64,000 nucleotides of DNA from Opisthocomus hoazin (lineage: Eukaryota > Chordata > Aves > Opisthocomiformes > Opisthocomidae), in assembly GCF_030867145.1 (NCBI RefSeq), contig NC_134419.1, forward strand, positions 75,511,403 through 75,575,402, given 5' to 3'. Below the pieces are notes generated by a model. It ran no database searches and was not told the DNA's origin. It saw only the letters and a list, made by a program, of their open reading frames with translations. How positions within the stretch are numbered: position 1 is the first letter of the stretch; every line of letters begins with the position of its first letter. Positions 1 through 13,000 of this stretch are shown here, piece after piece. Made by a program: the position numbers and the translations under genes.

Positions 1-908
1 GTGGAGGGGGAAGGCTTTGAGGTGCAGCCACTCAGGGACCTGCCACGTGTCCGTGCACGTGGTGCCTGTGGGTGTTGAGGGTCCGAGTCCTGGGAGCCCT
101 TTTGGGGAGAACTGACTCCCTGGGTTAGATGAACCACTAGGAAGGAGAACACCTGTCCCTCGGAATACCTTGGATCTGTTGGTGCCAGCTGGAGTGCTTT
201 TCATCAAGTGTCCTGTGCAGGAGCCTTAGCAGGGAGAACTCTTCTCTGGCAAAGACTTTATGCCACCTGCTGGGCTCAGCAGGGAGCTAGGGATGAAATG
301 CATGCTGTTGGAACGGAAGGGGAAGGAGAGTAGCACAAATGTGGTGGGTATGGGAGCCAAAGCTGTCACAGGTAGCTTTTGGAGACCCCTTCTTGGCTGC
401 AGCTGTGCAAAAGGAAGGAAGAGCCTGGGATCTGCAGCCTCCCTTCCTCACTGGCCTTGCTCTGACCAGCTCCCCAGACACTTTTCTGTCATCTTCGTTT
501 CTGTGAAGATTTTGGGGTAGCTTTGTTGTTCTTGGTATGGAGAGAGGGAGGAGGAGACAGCCGTTCACAGCCTACTGTCAGGCAAGAAGCAGAGCCATCA
601 GCTTCTGATCAGATGAGGTGAAACTAGCAGAAACCTTCTTCAAAGCAAACAGAGGGAGATTCTTCCCACTTGCAGAGCACCTGGCACTCTCTGGGCCAGC
701 TACAGGGGTGGGTGGGTTCCCAAAGAGATTTGGTGCTTAACGAAGGAAAGAAGTGCTGAGGTCAACTACAAGAGAAAGAAACCTCCTGGATCTAAAATTC
801 GCCCACTACAAGTTGCTTGAGGCTGGAAAGGTGTTTGGGGCAGTTTCAAAGTCTCTGTCCCGTGTTGACCTCCCCATACGGTATCGTGTATGTTTTTTCC
901 TTCTCTAG

Positions 909-3900
909 CAGAAACAAGTACGGTTACCACAACAGCACCTGAGACCACTACTCGTGAGTATAATTTATGAGACTTTTTCTTCATATGCTAGTGATAGTTT
1001 TATATTTTTACTGTCTCATTCATTCTTGGGAAGAGCTGTTGAGATTTCTGGTTATCTCCTGGCCCCGCTCAGGATCACAGAATCACAAGGTGGCTGAGGT
1101 TGGAAGCGACCTCTGCAGGTCATCTAGTCCAAGCCCCCTGCTCAGCCGCTGCTGGCTTATGATCAACGTGGTGTCCACAGGACCCCCAGGGCCTTTTCTG
1201 GAGAGCTGCTTCCCAGCTGGCAGCCTACAATGCTGACTGGTGCTTGGGGTTCTTCATACCCAGGAGCAGGATTTGGCACTTCTCCTTGTTGTACTGCGTG
1301 AAGTTCCTGGTGTGGCCCATTTCTCCAGCCTGTCGAGGTCCCTCTCAATGCAGCAGGACCCAAGGGGGAATCAGCCTCTCCTGCGAGCGTGGTGTTATCA
1401 TCAGATTAGGGAGGGTCCACTCTGTCCCATCATCCTGATGATGTCCAAAGGAGTTCCTCCACAAACACGCGATGTGCTGCTGATGGGAGCTGTTGCACAC
1501 GCAGAAAGCGAGTCGGGCTCTGGGCTGGTGGGGTGGAGGGGGAAGGCTTTGAGGCGCAGCCACTCAGGGACCTGCCGTGCATCTGTCCAGGTGGTGCCTG
1601 TGGGTGCTGGGGGTCCATGTCCTGGGAGCCCTTTTGGGGAGAGCTGACTCCCTGGGTTAGATGAACCATTAGGAAGGAGAGCACATGTCCCTGGGAATAC
1701 CTTGGATCTGTTGGTGCCAGCTGGAGGGCCTTCCATCAAGCGTCCTGTGCAGGAGCCTTAGCAGGGAGAACTCTTCTCTGGCAAAGACTTTATGCCACCT
1801 GCTGGGCTCAGCAGGGAGGTAGGGATGAAATGCATGCTGTTGGAAGGGAAGGGGAAGGAGAGTAGCACAAATGTGGTGGGTATGGGAGCCAAAGCTGTCA
1901 CAGGTAGCTTTTGGAGACCCCTTCTTGGCTGCAGCTGTGCAAAAGGAAGGAAGAGCCTGGGATCTGCAGCCTCCCTTCCTCACTGGCCTTGCTCTGACCA
2001 GCTCCCCAGACACTTTTCTGTCATCTTCGTTTCTGTGAAGATTTTGGGGTAGCTTTGTTGTTCTTGGTATGGAGAGAGGGAGGATGAGACAGCCGTTCAC
2101 AGCCTACTGTCAGGCAAGAAGCAGAGCCATCAGCTTCTGATCAGATGAGGTGAAACTAGCAGAAACCTTTTTCAAAGCAAACAGAGGGAGACTCTTCCCA
2201 CTTCCAGGGCACCTGGCACTCTCTGGGCCAGCTACAGGGGTGGGTGGGTTCCCAAAGAGATTTGGTGCTTAACGGAGGAAAGAAGTGCTGAGGTCAACTA
2301 CAAGAGAAAGAAACCTCCTGGATCTAAAATTCGCCCGCTACAAGTTGCTGGGGGCTGGAAAGGTGTTTGGGGCAGTTTCAAAGTCTCTGTCCTGTGTTGA
2401 CCTCCCCATATGGAACCATGTATGTTTTTTCCTTCCCTAGAAGCAACAAGTACGGTTGCCACAACAACACCTGAGACCACTACTCGTGAGTATAATTTGT
2501 GAGTTTATTACTTCATATGCTAGTGATAGCTTTATATTTTTACTGTCTCATTCATTCTTGGGAAGAGCTGTTGAGATTTCTGGTTATGTCCTGGCCCTGC
2601 TCAGGATCACAGAATCACAAGGTGGCTGAGGTTGGAAGGGACCTCTGCAGGTCATCTAGTCCAAGCCCCCTGCTGAGCCACTGCTGGCTCATCTTCAGCG
2701 TGGTGTCCACAGGACCCCCAGGGCCTTTTCTGGACAGCTGCTTCCCAGCTGGCGGCCTGCAACGCTTACTGGTGCTTGGGGTTCTTCTGACTCAGGAGCA
2801 GCATTTGGCACTTGTCCTTGTTGAACTGTGTGAGGTTCCTGGTGTGGCCCGTTTCTCCAGCCTGTCGAGGTCCATCTCGAGGGCAGCAGGACACAGTGGG
2901 GGATCAGCCATCCTCCCAAGGCGGTGTTATCATAGATTAGGGAGGGTCCACTCTGTCCCGTCATCCCAATGGTGTCCAAAGGCGTTCCTCCACTAACATG
3001 CAAGGTGCTGCTGATGGGAGCTGTGTCACACACCGAAAGTTAGCCGGGCTGTGGGCTGATGGGGTGGAGGGGGAAGGCTTTGAGGTGCAGCCACTCAGGG
3101 ACCTGCCACGTGTCCGTGCACGTGCTGCCTTCGGGTGTTGAGGGTCCGAGTCCTGGGAGCCCTTTTGGGGAGAACTGACTCCCTGGGTTAGATGAACCAC
3201 TAGGAAGGAGAACACCTGTCCCTGGGAATACCTTGGATCTGTTGGTGCCACCTGGAGTGCTTTTCATCAAGCGTCCTGTGCAGGAGCCTTAGCAGGGAGA
3301 ACTCTTCTCTGGCAAAGACTTTATGCCACCTGCTGGGCTCAGCAGGGAGCTAGGGATGAAATGCATGCTGTTGGAAGGGAAGGGGAAGGAGAGTAGCACA
3401 AACGTGGTGGGTATGGGAGCCAAAGCTGTCACAGGTAGCTTTTGGAGACCCCTTCTTGGCTGCAGCTGTGCAAAAGGAAGGAAGAGCCTGGGATCTGCAG
3501 CCTCCCTTCCTCACTGGCCTTGCTCTGACCAGCTCCCCAGACACTTTTCTGTCATCTTCGTTTCTGTGAAGATTTTGGGGTAGCTTTGCTGTTCTTGGTA
3601 TGGAGAGAGGGAGGAGGAGACAGCTGTTCACAGCCTACTGTCAGACAAGAAGCAGAGCCATCAGCTTCTGATCAGATCAGGTGAAACTAGCAGAAACCTT
3701 CTTCAAAGCAAACAGAAGGAGACTCTTCCCACTTGCAGAGCACCTGGCACTCTCTGGGCCAGCTACAGGGGTGGGTGGGTTCCCAAAGAGATTTGGTGCT
3801 TAACGGAGGAAAGAAGTGCTGAGGTCAACTACAAGAGAAAGAAACCTCCTGGATCTAAAATTCGCCCGCTACAAGTTGCTGGGGGCTGGAAAGGTGTTTG

Positions 3901-6900
3901 GGGCAGTTTCAAAGTCTCTGTCCTGTGTTGACCTCCCCATATGGAACCATGTATGTTTTTTCCTTCCCTAGAAGCAACAAGTACGGTTGCCACAACAACA
4001 CCTGAGACCACTACTCGTGAGTATAATTTGTGAGTTTATTACTTCATATGCTAGTGATAGCTTTATATTTTTACTGTCTCATTCATTCTTGGGAAGAGCT
4101 GTTGAGATTTCTGGTTATGTCCTGGCCCTGCTCAGGATCACAGAATCACAAGGTGGCTGAGGTTGGAAGGGACCTCTGCAGGTCATCTAGTCCAAGCCCC
4201 CTGCTGAGCCGCTGCTGGCTCATGATCAACGTGGTGTCCACAAGACCCCCAGGGCCTTTTCTGGACAGCTGCTTCCCAGCTGGCAGCCTACAATGCTGAC
4301 TGGTGCTTGGGGTTCTTCATACCCAGGAGCAGGATTTGGCACTTCTCCTTGTTGTACTGCGTGAAGTTCCTGGTGTGGCCCATTTCTCCAGGCTGTCGAG
4401 GTCCCTCTCAATGCAGCAGGACCCAAGGGGGAATCAGCCTCTCCTGCGAGCGTGGTGTTATTAGGGAGGGTGCGCTCTGTCCCATCATCCTGATGATGTA
4501 CAAAAGCGTTCCTCCACAAACACGTGAGGTGCTGCTGATGGGAGCTGTGGCACACGCAGAAAGCGAGTCGGCCTGTGGGCTTGTGGGTTGGAGGGGGAAG
4601 GCTCTGAGGCGCAGCCACCCAAGGACCTGCCACGCGTCCGTGCACGTGGTGCCTGTTGGTGTTGAGGGTCCGAGTCCTGGGAGCCCTTTTGGGGAGAGGT
4701 GACTCCCTGGGTTAGATGAACCACTGGAAGGAGAGCACCTGTCCCTGGGGATACCTTGGATCTGTTGATGCCAGCTGGAGGGCCTTCCATCAAGTGTCCT
4801 GTGCAGGAGCCTTAGTAGGGAGAACTCTTCTCTGGCAAAGACTTTATGCCACCTGCTGGGCTCAGCAGTGAGCTAGGGATGAAATGCGTGCTGTTGGAAG
4901 GGAAGAGGAAGGAGAGTAGCACAAACGTGGTGGGTATGGGAGCCAAAGCTGTCACAGGTAGCTTTTGGAGACCCTGTTCTTGGCTGTAGCTGTGCAAAAG
5001 GAAGGAAGAGCCTGGGATCTGCAGCCTCCCTTCCTCACTAGCCTTGCTCTGACCAGCTCCCCAGACACTTTTCTGTCATCTTTATTTCTGTGAAGATTTT
5101 GGGGTAGCTTTGCTGTTCTTGGTATGGAGAGAGGGAGGAGGAGACAGCTGTTCACAGCCTACTGTCAGGCAAGAAGCAGAGCCATCAGCTTCTGATCAGA
5201 TGAGGTGAAAACAGCAGAAACCATCTTCAAAGCAAACAGAGGGAGACTCTTCCCACTTGCAGAGCACCTGGCACTCTCTGGGCCAGATGCAAGCATGGGT
5301 GGGTTCCCAAAGAGATTTTGTGCTTAACGGAGGAAAGAAGTGCTGAGGTCAACTAAAACAGAAAGAAACCTCCTGGATCTAAAATTCGCCCGCTACAAGT
5401 TGCTGGGGGCTGGAAAGGTGTTTGGGGGAGTTTCAAAGTCTCTGTCCCGTGTTGACCTCCCCATATGGAATCATGTATGTTTTTTCCTTCTCTAGAAGCA
5501 ACAAGTACGGTTGCCACAACAACACCTGAGACCACTACACGTAAGTATAATTTGTGAGTTTATTACTTCATATGCTAGTGATAGCTTTATATTTTTACTG
5601 TCTCATTCATTCTTGGGAAGAGCTGTTGAGATTTCTGGTTATGTCCTGGCCCTGCTCAGGATCACAGAATCACAAGGTGGCTGAGGTTGGAAGGGACCTC
5701 TGCAGGTCATCTAGTCCAAGCCCCCTGCTGAGCCACTGCTGGCTCATCTTCAGCGTGGTGTCCACAGGACCCCCAGGGCCTTTTCTGGACAGCTGCTTCC
5801 CAGCTGGCGGCCTGCAACGCTTACTGGTGCTTGGGGTTCTTCTGACTCAGGAGCAGCATTTGGCACTTGTCCTTGTTGAACTGTGTGAGGTTCCTGGTGT
5901 GGCCCGTTTCTCCAGCCTGTCGAGGTCCATCTCGAGGGCAGCAGGACACAGTGGGGGGGATCAGCCATCCTCCCAAGGCGGTGTTATCATAGATTAGGGA
6001 GGGTCCACTCTGTCCCGTCATCCCAATGGTGTCCAAAGGCGTTCCTCCACTAACATGCAAGGTGCTGCTGATGGGAGCTGTGTCACACACCGAAAGTTAG
6101 CCGGGCTGTGGGCTGATGGGGTGGAGGGGGAAGGCTTTGAGGTGCAGCCACTCAGGGACCTGCCACGTGTCCGTGCACGTGCTGCCTTCGGGTGTTGAGG
6201 GTCCGAGTCCTGGGAGCCCTTTTGGGGAGAACTGACTCCCTGGGTTAGATGAACCATTAGGAAGGAGAACACCTGTCCCTGGGGACACCTTGGATCTGTT
6301 GGTGCCACTTGGAGTGCTTTTCATCAAGCGTCCTGTGCAGGAGCCTTAGCAGGGAGAACTCTTCTCTGGCAAAGACTTTATGCCACCTGCTGGGCTCAGC
6401 AGGGAGCTAGGGATGAAATGCATGCTGTTGGAAGGGAAGGGGAAGGAGAGTAGCACAAATGTGGTGGGTATGGGAGCCAAAGCTGTCACAGGTAGCTTTT
6501 GGAGACCCCTTCTTGGCTGCAGCTGTGCAAAAGGAAGGAAGAGCCTGGGATCTGCAGCCTCCCTTCCTCACTGGCCTTGCTCTGACCAGCTCCCCAGACA
6601 CTTTTCTGTCATCTTCGTTTCTGTGAAGATTTTGGGGTAGCTTTGCTGTTCTTGGTATGGAGAGAGGGAGGAGGAGACAGCTGTTCACAGCCTACTGTCA
6701 GACAAGAAGCAGAGCCATCAGCTTCTGATCAGATGAGGTGAAACTAGCAGAAACCTTCTTCAAAGCAAACAGAGGGAGACTCTTCCCACTTGCAGAGCAC
6801 CTGGCACTCTCTGGGCCAGCTACAGGGGTGGGTGGGTTCCCAAAGAGATTTGGTGCTTAACGAAGGAAAGAAGTGCTGAGGTCAACTAAAAGAGAAAGAA

Positions 6901-7073
6901 ACCTCCTGGATCTAAAATTCGCCCGCTACAAGTTGCTTGAGGCTGGAAAGGTGTTTGGGGGAGTTTCAAAGTCTCTGTCCCGTGTTGACCTCCCCATATG
7001 GAATCATGTATGTTTTTCCCTTCTCTAGAAGCAACAAGTACGGTTAGCACAACAACACCTGAGACCACTTCAC
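909..7073 (+). other. Five tandem 45-nt Thr-rich linker exons of gene 1
   Basis: Exons 909-953, 2441-2485, 3972-4016, 5496-5540 and 7029-7073 each sit between a CTAG or CTAGC-type acceptor and a GTGAGT or GTAAGT donor. Each is 45 nt long and starts and ends in phase 1. Translation gives about 15 residues of the type [14 protein letters not shown], rich in Thr and Pro and without Cys, which suits an O-glycosylated stalk. Variants are confined to a few positions (for example GTTACC or GTTAGC for GTTGCC, and ACTTCAC or ACTACAC at the 3' end). The other two frames of each exon contain stops or fail to join neighbouring exons in frame. Confidence 0.8.
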
Positions 7074-10000
7074 GTAAGTATAATTTGTGAGCTTATTACT
7101 TCATATGCTAGTGATAGCTTTATATTTTTACTGTCTCATTCATTCTTGGGAAGAGCTGTTGAGATTTCTGGTTATGTCCTGGCCCTGCTCAGGATCACAG
7201 AATCACAAGGTGGCTGAGGTTGGAAGGGACCTCTGCAGGTCATCTGGTCCAAGCCCCCTGCTGAGCCACTGCTGGCTCATGTTCAGCGTGGTGTCCACAG
7301 GACCCCCAGGGCCTTTTCTGGACAGCTGCTTCCCAGCTGGCGGCCTGCAACGCTTACTGGTGCTTGGGGTTCTTCTGACTCAGGAGCAGCATTTGGCACT
7401 TGTCCTTGTTGAACTGTGTGAGGTTCCTGGTGTGGCCCGTTTCTCCAGCCTGTCGAGGTCCATCTCGAGGGCAGCAGGACACAGTGGGGGGAATCAGCCT
7501 CTCCTGCAAGCGTGGTGTTATCATCAGATTAGGGAGGGTGCGCTCTGTCCCATCATCCTGATGATGTACAAAAGCGTTCCTCCACAAACACGTGAGGTGC
7601 TGCTGATGGGAGCTGTGGCACACGCAGAAAGTGAGTCGGCCTGTGGGCTTGTGGGTTGGAGGGGGAAGGCTCTGAGGCGCAGCCACCCAAGGACCTGCCA
7701 CGCGTCCGTGCACGTGGTGCCTGTTGGTGTTGAGGGTCCGAGTCCTGGGAGCCCTTTTGGGGAGAGGTGACTCCCTGGGTTAGATGAACCACTGGAAGGA
7801 GAGCACCTGTCCCTGGGGATACCTTGGATCTGTTGATGCCAGCTGGAGGGCCTTCCATCAAGTGTCCTGTGCAGGAGCCTTAGTAGGGAGAACTCTTCTC
7901 TGGCAAAGACTTTATGCCACCTGCTGGGCTCAGCAGTGAGCTAGGGATGAAATGCGTGCTGTTGGGAAGGGAAGAGGAAGGAGAGTAGCACAAACGTGGT
8001 GGGTATGGGAGCCAAAGCTGTCACAGGTAGCTTTTGGAGACCCTGTTCTTGTCTGTAGCTGTGCAAAAGGAAGGAAGAGCCTGGGATCTGCAGCCTCCCT
8101 TCCTCACTAGCCTTGCTCTGACCAGCTCCCCAGACACTTTTCTGTCATCTTTATTTCTGTGAAGATTTTGGGGTAGCTTTGCTGTTCTTGGTATGGAGGG
8201 AGGGAGGAGGAGACAGCTGTTCACAGCCTACTGTCAGGCAAGAAGCAGAGCCATCAGCTTCTGATCAGATGAGGTGAAAACAGCAGAAACCATCTTCAAA
8301 GCAAACAGAGGGAGACTCTTCCCACTTGCAGAGCACCTGGCACTCTCTGGGCCAGATGCAAGCATGGGTGGGTTCCCAAAGAGGTTTTGTGCTTAACGGA
8401 GGAAAGAAGTGCTGAGGTCAACTAAAAGAGAAAGAAACCTCCTGGATCTAATGTTCGCCCGCTAAAAGTTCCTTGAGGCTGGAAAGGTGTTTGGGGGAGT
8501 TTCAAAGTCTCTGTCCCGTGTTGACCTCCCCATATGGAATCATGTATGTTTTTTTCCCTTCTCTGGAAGCAACAAGTACGGTTGCCACAACAACACCTGA
8601 GACCACTTCACGTAAGTATAATTTGTGAGTTTATTACTTCATATGCTAGTGATAGCTTTATATTTTTACTGTCTCATTCATTCTTGGGAAGAGCTGTTGA
8701 GATTTCTGGTTATGTCCTGGCCCTGCTCAGGATCACAGAATCACAAGGTGGCTGAGGTTGGAAGGGACCTCTGGAGGTCATCTGGTCCAAGCCCCCTGCT
8801 GAGCCGCTGCTGGCTCATCTTCAGCGTGGTGTCCACAGGACCCCCAGGGCCTTTTCTGGACAGCTGCTTCCCAGCTGGCGGCCTGCAACGCTTACTGGTG
8901 CTTGGGGTTCTTCTGACTCAGGAGCAGCATTTGGCACTTGTCCTTGTTGAACTGTGTGAGGTTCCTGGTGTGGCCCGTTTCTCCAGCCTGTCGAGGTCCC
9001 TCTCGAGGGCAGCAGGACACACTCTTCCCACTTCCAGGGCACTCTCTGGGCCAGCTGCAGGTTTGGTTGGGTTCCCAAAAAGATTTGGTGGATGTGTTGG
9101 AGCAGGTCCAGAGGAGGGCCACGAAGATTATTAGAGGGCTGCAGTACCTCTCCTACAAGGACAGGCTGAGGATTTGGGGCTGTTCAGCCTGGAGAAGAGA
9201 AGGCTCCGGGGTGATCTTAGAGCAGCCTGCCAGTACCTGAAGAGGCCTACAGGAACGATAGAGAGGGTCTTTACATAAGGGCGCATAGTGATAGGACGCG
9301 AGGGAACGGGTCTAAAGTAAAAGAGGGCAGATTTAGATTAGATATTGGGAAGAAATTCTTCACCCTGAGGGTGGTGAAACAGTGGCACTGGTTGCCCAGA
9401 GAAGCTGTGGCTGCCCCCTCCCTGGCAGTGTTCAAGGCCAGGCTGGATGGAGCTCTGAGCACCCTGATCTGGTGGAAGATGTGTCTGCTCATGGCAGTGG
9501 GGTTGGAATGAAATGATCTTTAAGGTCCCTTCCAACCCTGACCATTCTGTGCTTCTATGATGCTTAATGGAGGAAAAAAGTGCTGAGGTCAACTAAAACA
9601 GAAAGAAACCTCCTGGATCTGAAGTTCACCAGCCACAAATTGCGAGAGGTTGGAAAGGCGTTTGGGGCAGTTTCAAACTCTCTTTCCCTTGTTGACCTCC
9701 CCGTACGGCTTCATGTAAGTTTTTACCTTCTGTAGGGGAAACGAGTACAGTTCCCTCAACATCACCTGAGATCACTACTTGTAAGTATAATTTATGAAAT
9801 TTTTACTTCATATGCTAGTGATAGCTGTATATTTTTACCATCCTATTTCTTCTTGGGAAGAGAGGTTGAGTTTCCTGGTTATGTCCTGGCCCATCTCAGC
9901 ATCACAGAGTCACAGAGTGCCTGAGTTTGATCTCACTCAGTCCTGCCAGGTTACAGTGTCACTGTGGGTCTCAGGTTGATGTGTCCTGGGGTTGCCTTTG

Positions 10001-13000
10001 GTGAGGCATCACTCCCATTGGGCTTTTCATCTTTGGGAAGCGCTGCTCGCTCACCTGTTGCTCTCTCCCTGCAGCGCCAGCTACCTCCAGCGCGACGCTG
10101 ACTGACTCATGGACCGCAGGTAGGTGTGGAGGGGCTGAATGGTCTGATGAGTTCCTAGCCCTGCTCAGGATCACAGAATCATAGGGTGGCTGAGGTTGGA
10201 AGGGACCTCTGCAGGTCATCTAGTCCAAGTCCCCTGCTAAGCCGCTGCTGGCTCATGTTCAATGTGGTGTCCACAAGACCCCCAGGGCCTTTTCTAGACA
10301 GCTGCTTCCCAGCTGGCGGCCCAAAATTCTTACTGGATGTCTTCTGGTCCAACTCCTCTGCTAAAGCAGAGCGACCTAGATCTGACCGCCCAAGACTGTG
10401 TCCAGATGGCTCTTCATCCGCTCCAAGGACAGGGAATGCATCACTTGTGTGAGCTACTTGTGCCCATGGTCAGTTGCTCTCACGGTGAATAAGTGTCTCC
10501 TGATTTTTAGGTAGAATCTGTACAGAGCATCTAGGATGGAAAGGCTCATGTGCAGAGGAATTGCTCTGTCTTGGCTGTAGCCAAAGAGAGGAATGTTATT
10601 GCTCATAGTTTTGTGGTATATTCCTCCTCATTTTTTACCAAAGCACCTACCTACTGTAGGTGACCCTGCTTCGGCAGGAGCGTTGGACTAGATGACCCAC
10701 AGAGGTCCCTTCCAACCCCTACTATTCTGTGATTCTGTAACAGTGCCTCTATTTCTCCCAACACAACAGCGCAGGTGATTCCACACCAGTGTGGTCACTT
10801 ATTTCTTTGCAGCTGAGCAGGAATTCCGGAAGTGTTCTGGAAGCATTGTTTTCAACTGCTTCTGAAGTATCATTATTCCTTTGATTCCTACTTCAGCTGT
10901 TTGGTCAAGCACACCATTTAAAGATAGCACATATTTAAAAAGTTTATTTATTTACTTAGTTAATGTTAGGTCAGTTAGTGAGACAAGGTCTTTTTTCATT
11001 TTTGCTAGAAGCTGAAAACAGAACTTGAAAATATCTTAACCCCCCTGTAGATCTATCTATGCAGGTATCTTGTTCTTTCTTTAGCTTAAAAGAAGCAAAT
11101 GTTTTTCAGAAAAGTTTTTTCTAAATATGTATTAAAAATATAATTCAAATATATATTTATAAAACAACAAATACAAATATGAACTATTTATTAATATAAA
11201 TATTTATAATATTTATAAATATTATTTCATAAATATTTATAAAAGATATATTTATATAATAAATATAATTTAAAAGGTCATGTCCATTTACACATTTCTC
11301 TTTTCTTGGAGTAGTTGGAACTTGTACTGAAATGTATCCTAGAAATCCACAACTTTATTTTACTTCTTAGATCTGGATTCCCCTGTTATTTGATTAGGCT
11401 ACAACTGATCTATATATAATCTTACACAATTTTTTGGCTGTGACATAAGGTCCTCATGTTTATGAATTTCATATTTGTCAGCTTTCTTATTCAGAAACAA
11501 AATAATAATGATCTTTTTTTCCCTTCTCTTTGGTAATTAGCAATTTTAATGGAGATGAACAAGGCTCAACTGTGATTTTTTTCTCTTTCAAGGAACAGCT
11601 GGACCAACCTCTGGAGGTCCAGCCCCACTGATTGTGCAGCTCTGTGGCAAATACTCTATCATGTCTGTGCAGACATGGAAGATCAGCATTACAAAAGTTG
11701 TTAAACGTGCTTAGCATCTCCTAAGCTGCATTCAGATGAGATATGAGCCTAATAGAAAGGCCAATGAAGCTGGTAGAAGTTACTGTGTCTAAATCTTAGA
11801 CCTCTAAATTCTACACAGACATATTCCAAAAGCAACCTTAAATGGTGTATATGTATATTTTTCTTCTCATGTTTTTTTCTGCAGGAGACTATTCTTGTGG
11901 CGGCTTGCTTTCCTCTCCCTCTGGGACATTACAGACTCCATTTTACCCCAGAAATTATCCGAACAATGCCAACTGTGTTTGGGAAATAGAAGCAAAGAGC
12001 AACTATCGTGTTACACTCACATTTAAAGATGTTCAGTAAGTAAAAATATATTACTTGAGAAGGTCATGTATGGGATCGACATCTTGGACTTACTAAACTG
12101 ACAGCTGCTTAATTTCAAGGATTTTTTTTGAAACTTTTAGTATATCTGGATGAAAAATGTATTCATTTTTGTTTAGTTAGTCAATAATGTGCCTGTGCAC
12201 CAGAATTTGGAAGGTGTAGTTTCTGTTCCAAAGACTTAATAGTCATATTACTAAAATGTACTCTTTTGCTATGAACAGTTAATCCAAGATAAAAAAATAA
12301 AAAAGAGAAAAGACATTTTTTAAAAAATGGAGCGTTTAACTAAGCAGTCATGTTTGCTCCCCAGGATGGAAGGCGGCAGATGCCTGTCTGACTATGTGGA
12401 AGTCTACGATGGGCCGCTCTATACTTCTCCTCTCCTTGCGAAATTTTGTTCTGGTTCTTATCGCACTTACACATCGTCCTCAAACCTGCTGACTGTCCGA
12501 TTCTACAGTAACTCTCGGCACACCTACAGAGGGTTCCAGGCTGACTATTATTCCACTGTAGCAGATCAGAGCATTAGTAAGTTCATGTTCAAAATAAAAA
12601 TCTATTTCTCAACTATTTGCTAATTCACTGATTGTTAATCTCGTACCACTTCAATGAGTCACTCATTTCACGTTATTTAAAATTAGATCTGTAGCATTTT
12701 ATAGAGATAAAAGTATATGGTTTGGATTCTGAACTACTTCTGCAATATCAGCTGCTTGTGCGAAAGATGTTGTTTATTTAAGAATAATCTTTTTTAGTCA
12801 CTTCATTGAGCTTGTAACATATTTACTTTGCCTTCTGCTAGCCCTGTTGTGTGTGCCAGACTACATGCAAGCAGGTGTGAGCAGAGACTACCTTCAGTCA
12901 CAAGGCTACTCGGCTTGGAACCTCTCCTTGAACGACCCCTATTGCAAACCCAACATTACATCGAAGTATGTTATATTCGACATACCATACACTCACTGTG

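Larger units (their letters stand above)
1..9083 (+). repeat. Intragenic tandem array, ~1.53-kb units
   Basis: The same sequence recurs with a spacing of 1532, 1531, 1524, 1533 and 1538 bases, measured at the linker exons (909, 2441, 3972, 5496, 7029, 8567). A more divergent last unit ends at exon 9736 after only 1169 bases: it lost roughly 0.8 kb of intron and gained a CR1 insertion. Each unit holds one 45-nt coding exon, a minus-strand CR1 fragment and about 1 kb of unique intron. The window begins inside a unit, so the array continues to the left. The long open frames inside the units are repeat shadows and do not look coding. Confidence 0.95.

Noticed and set aside
260-8224. Recurrent 60-230 residue open frames on both strands of the 1.53-kb units
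   Set aside because: They recur only because the DNA unit recurs, overlap CR1 and intron, shift frame between units and match no protein family.
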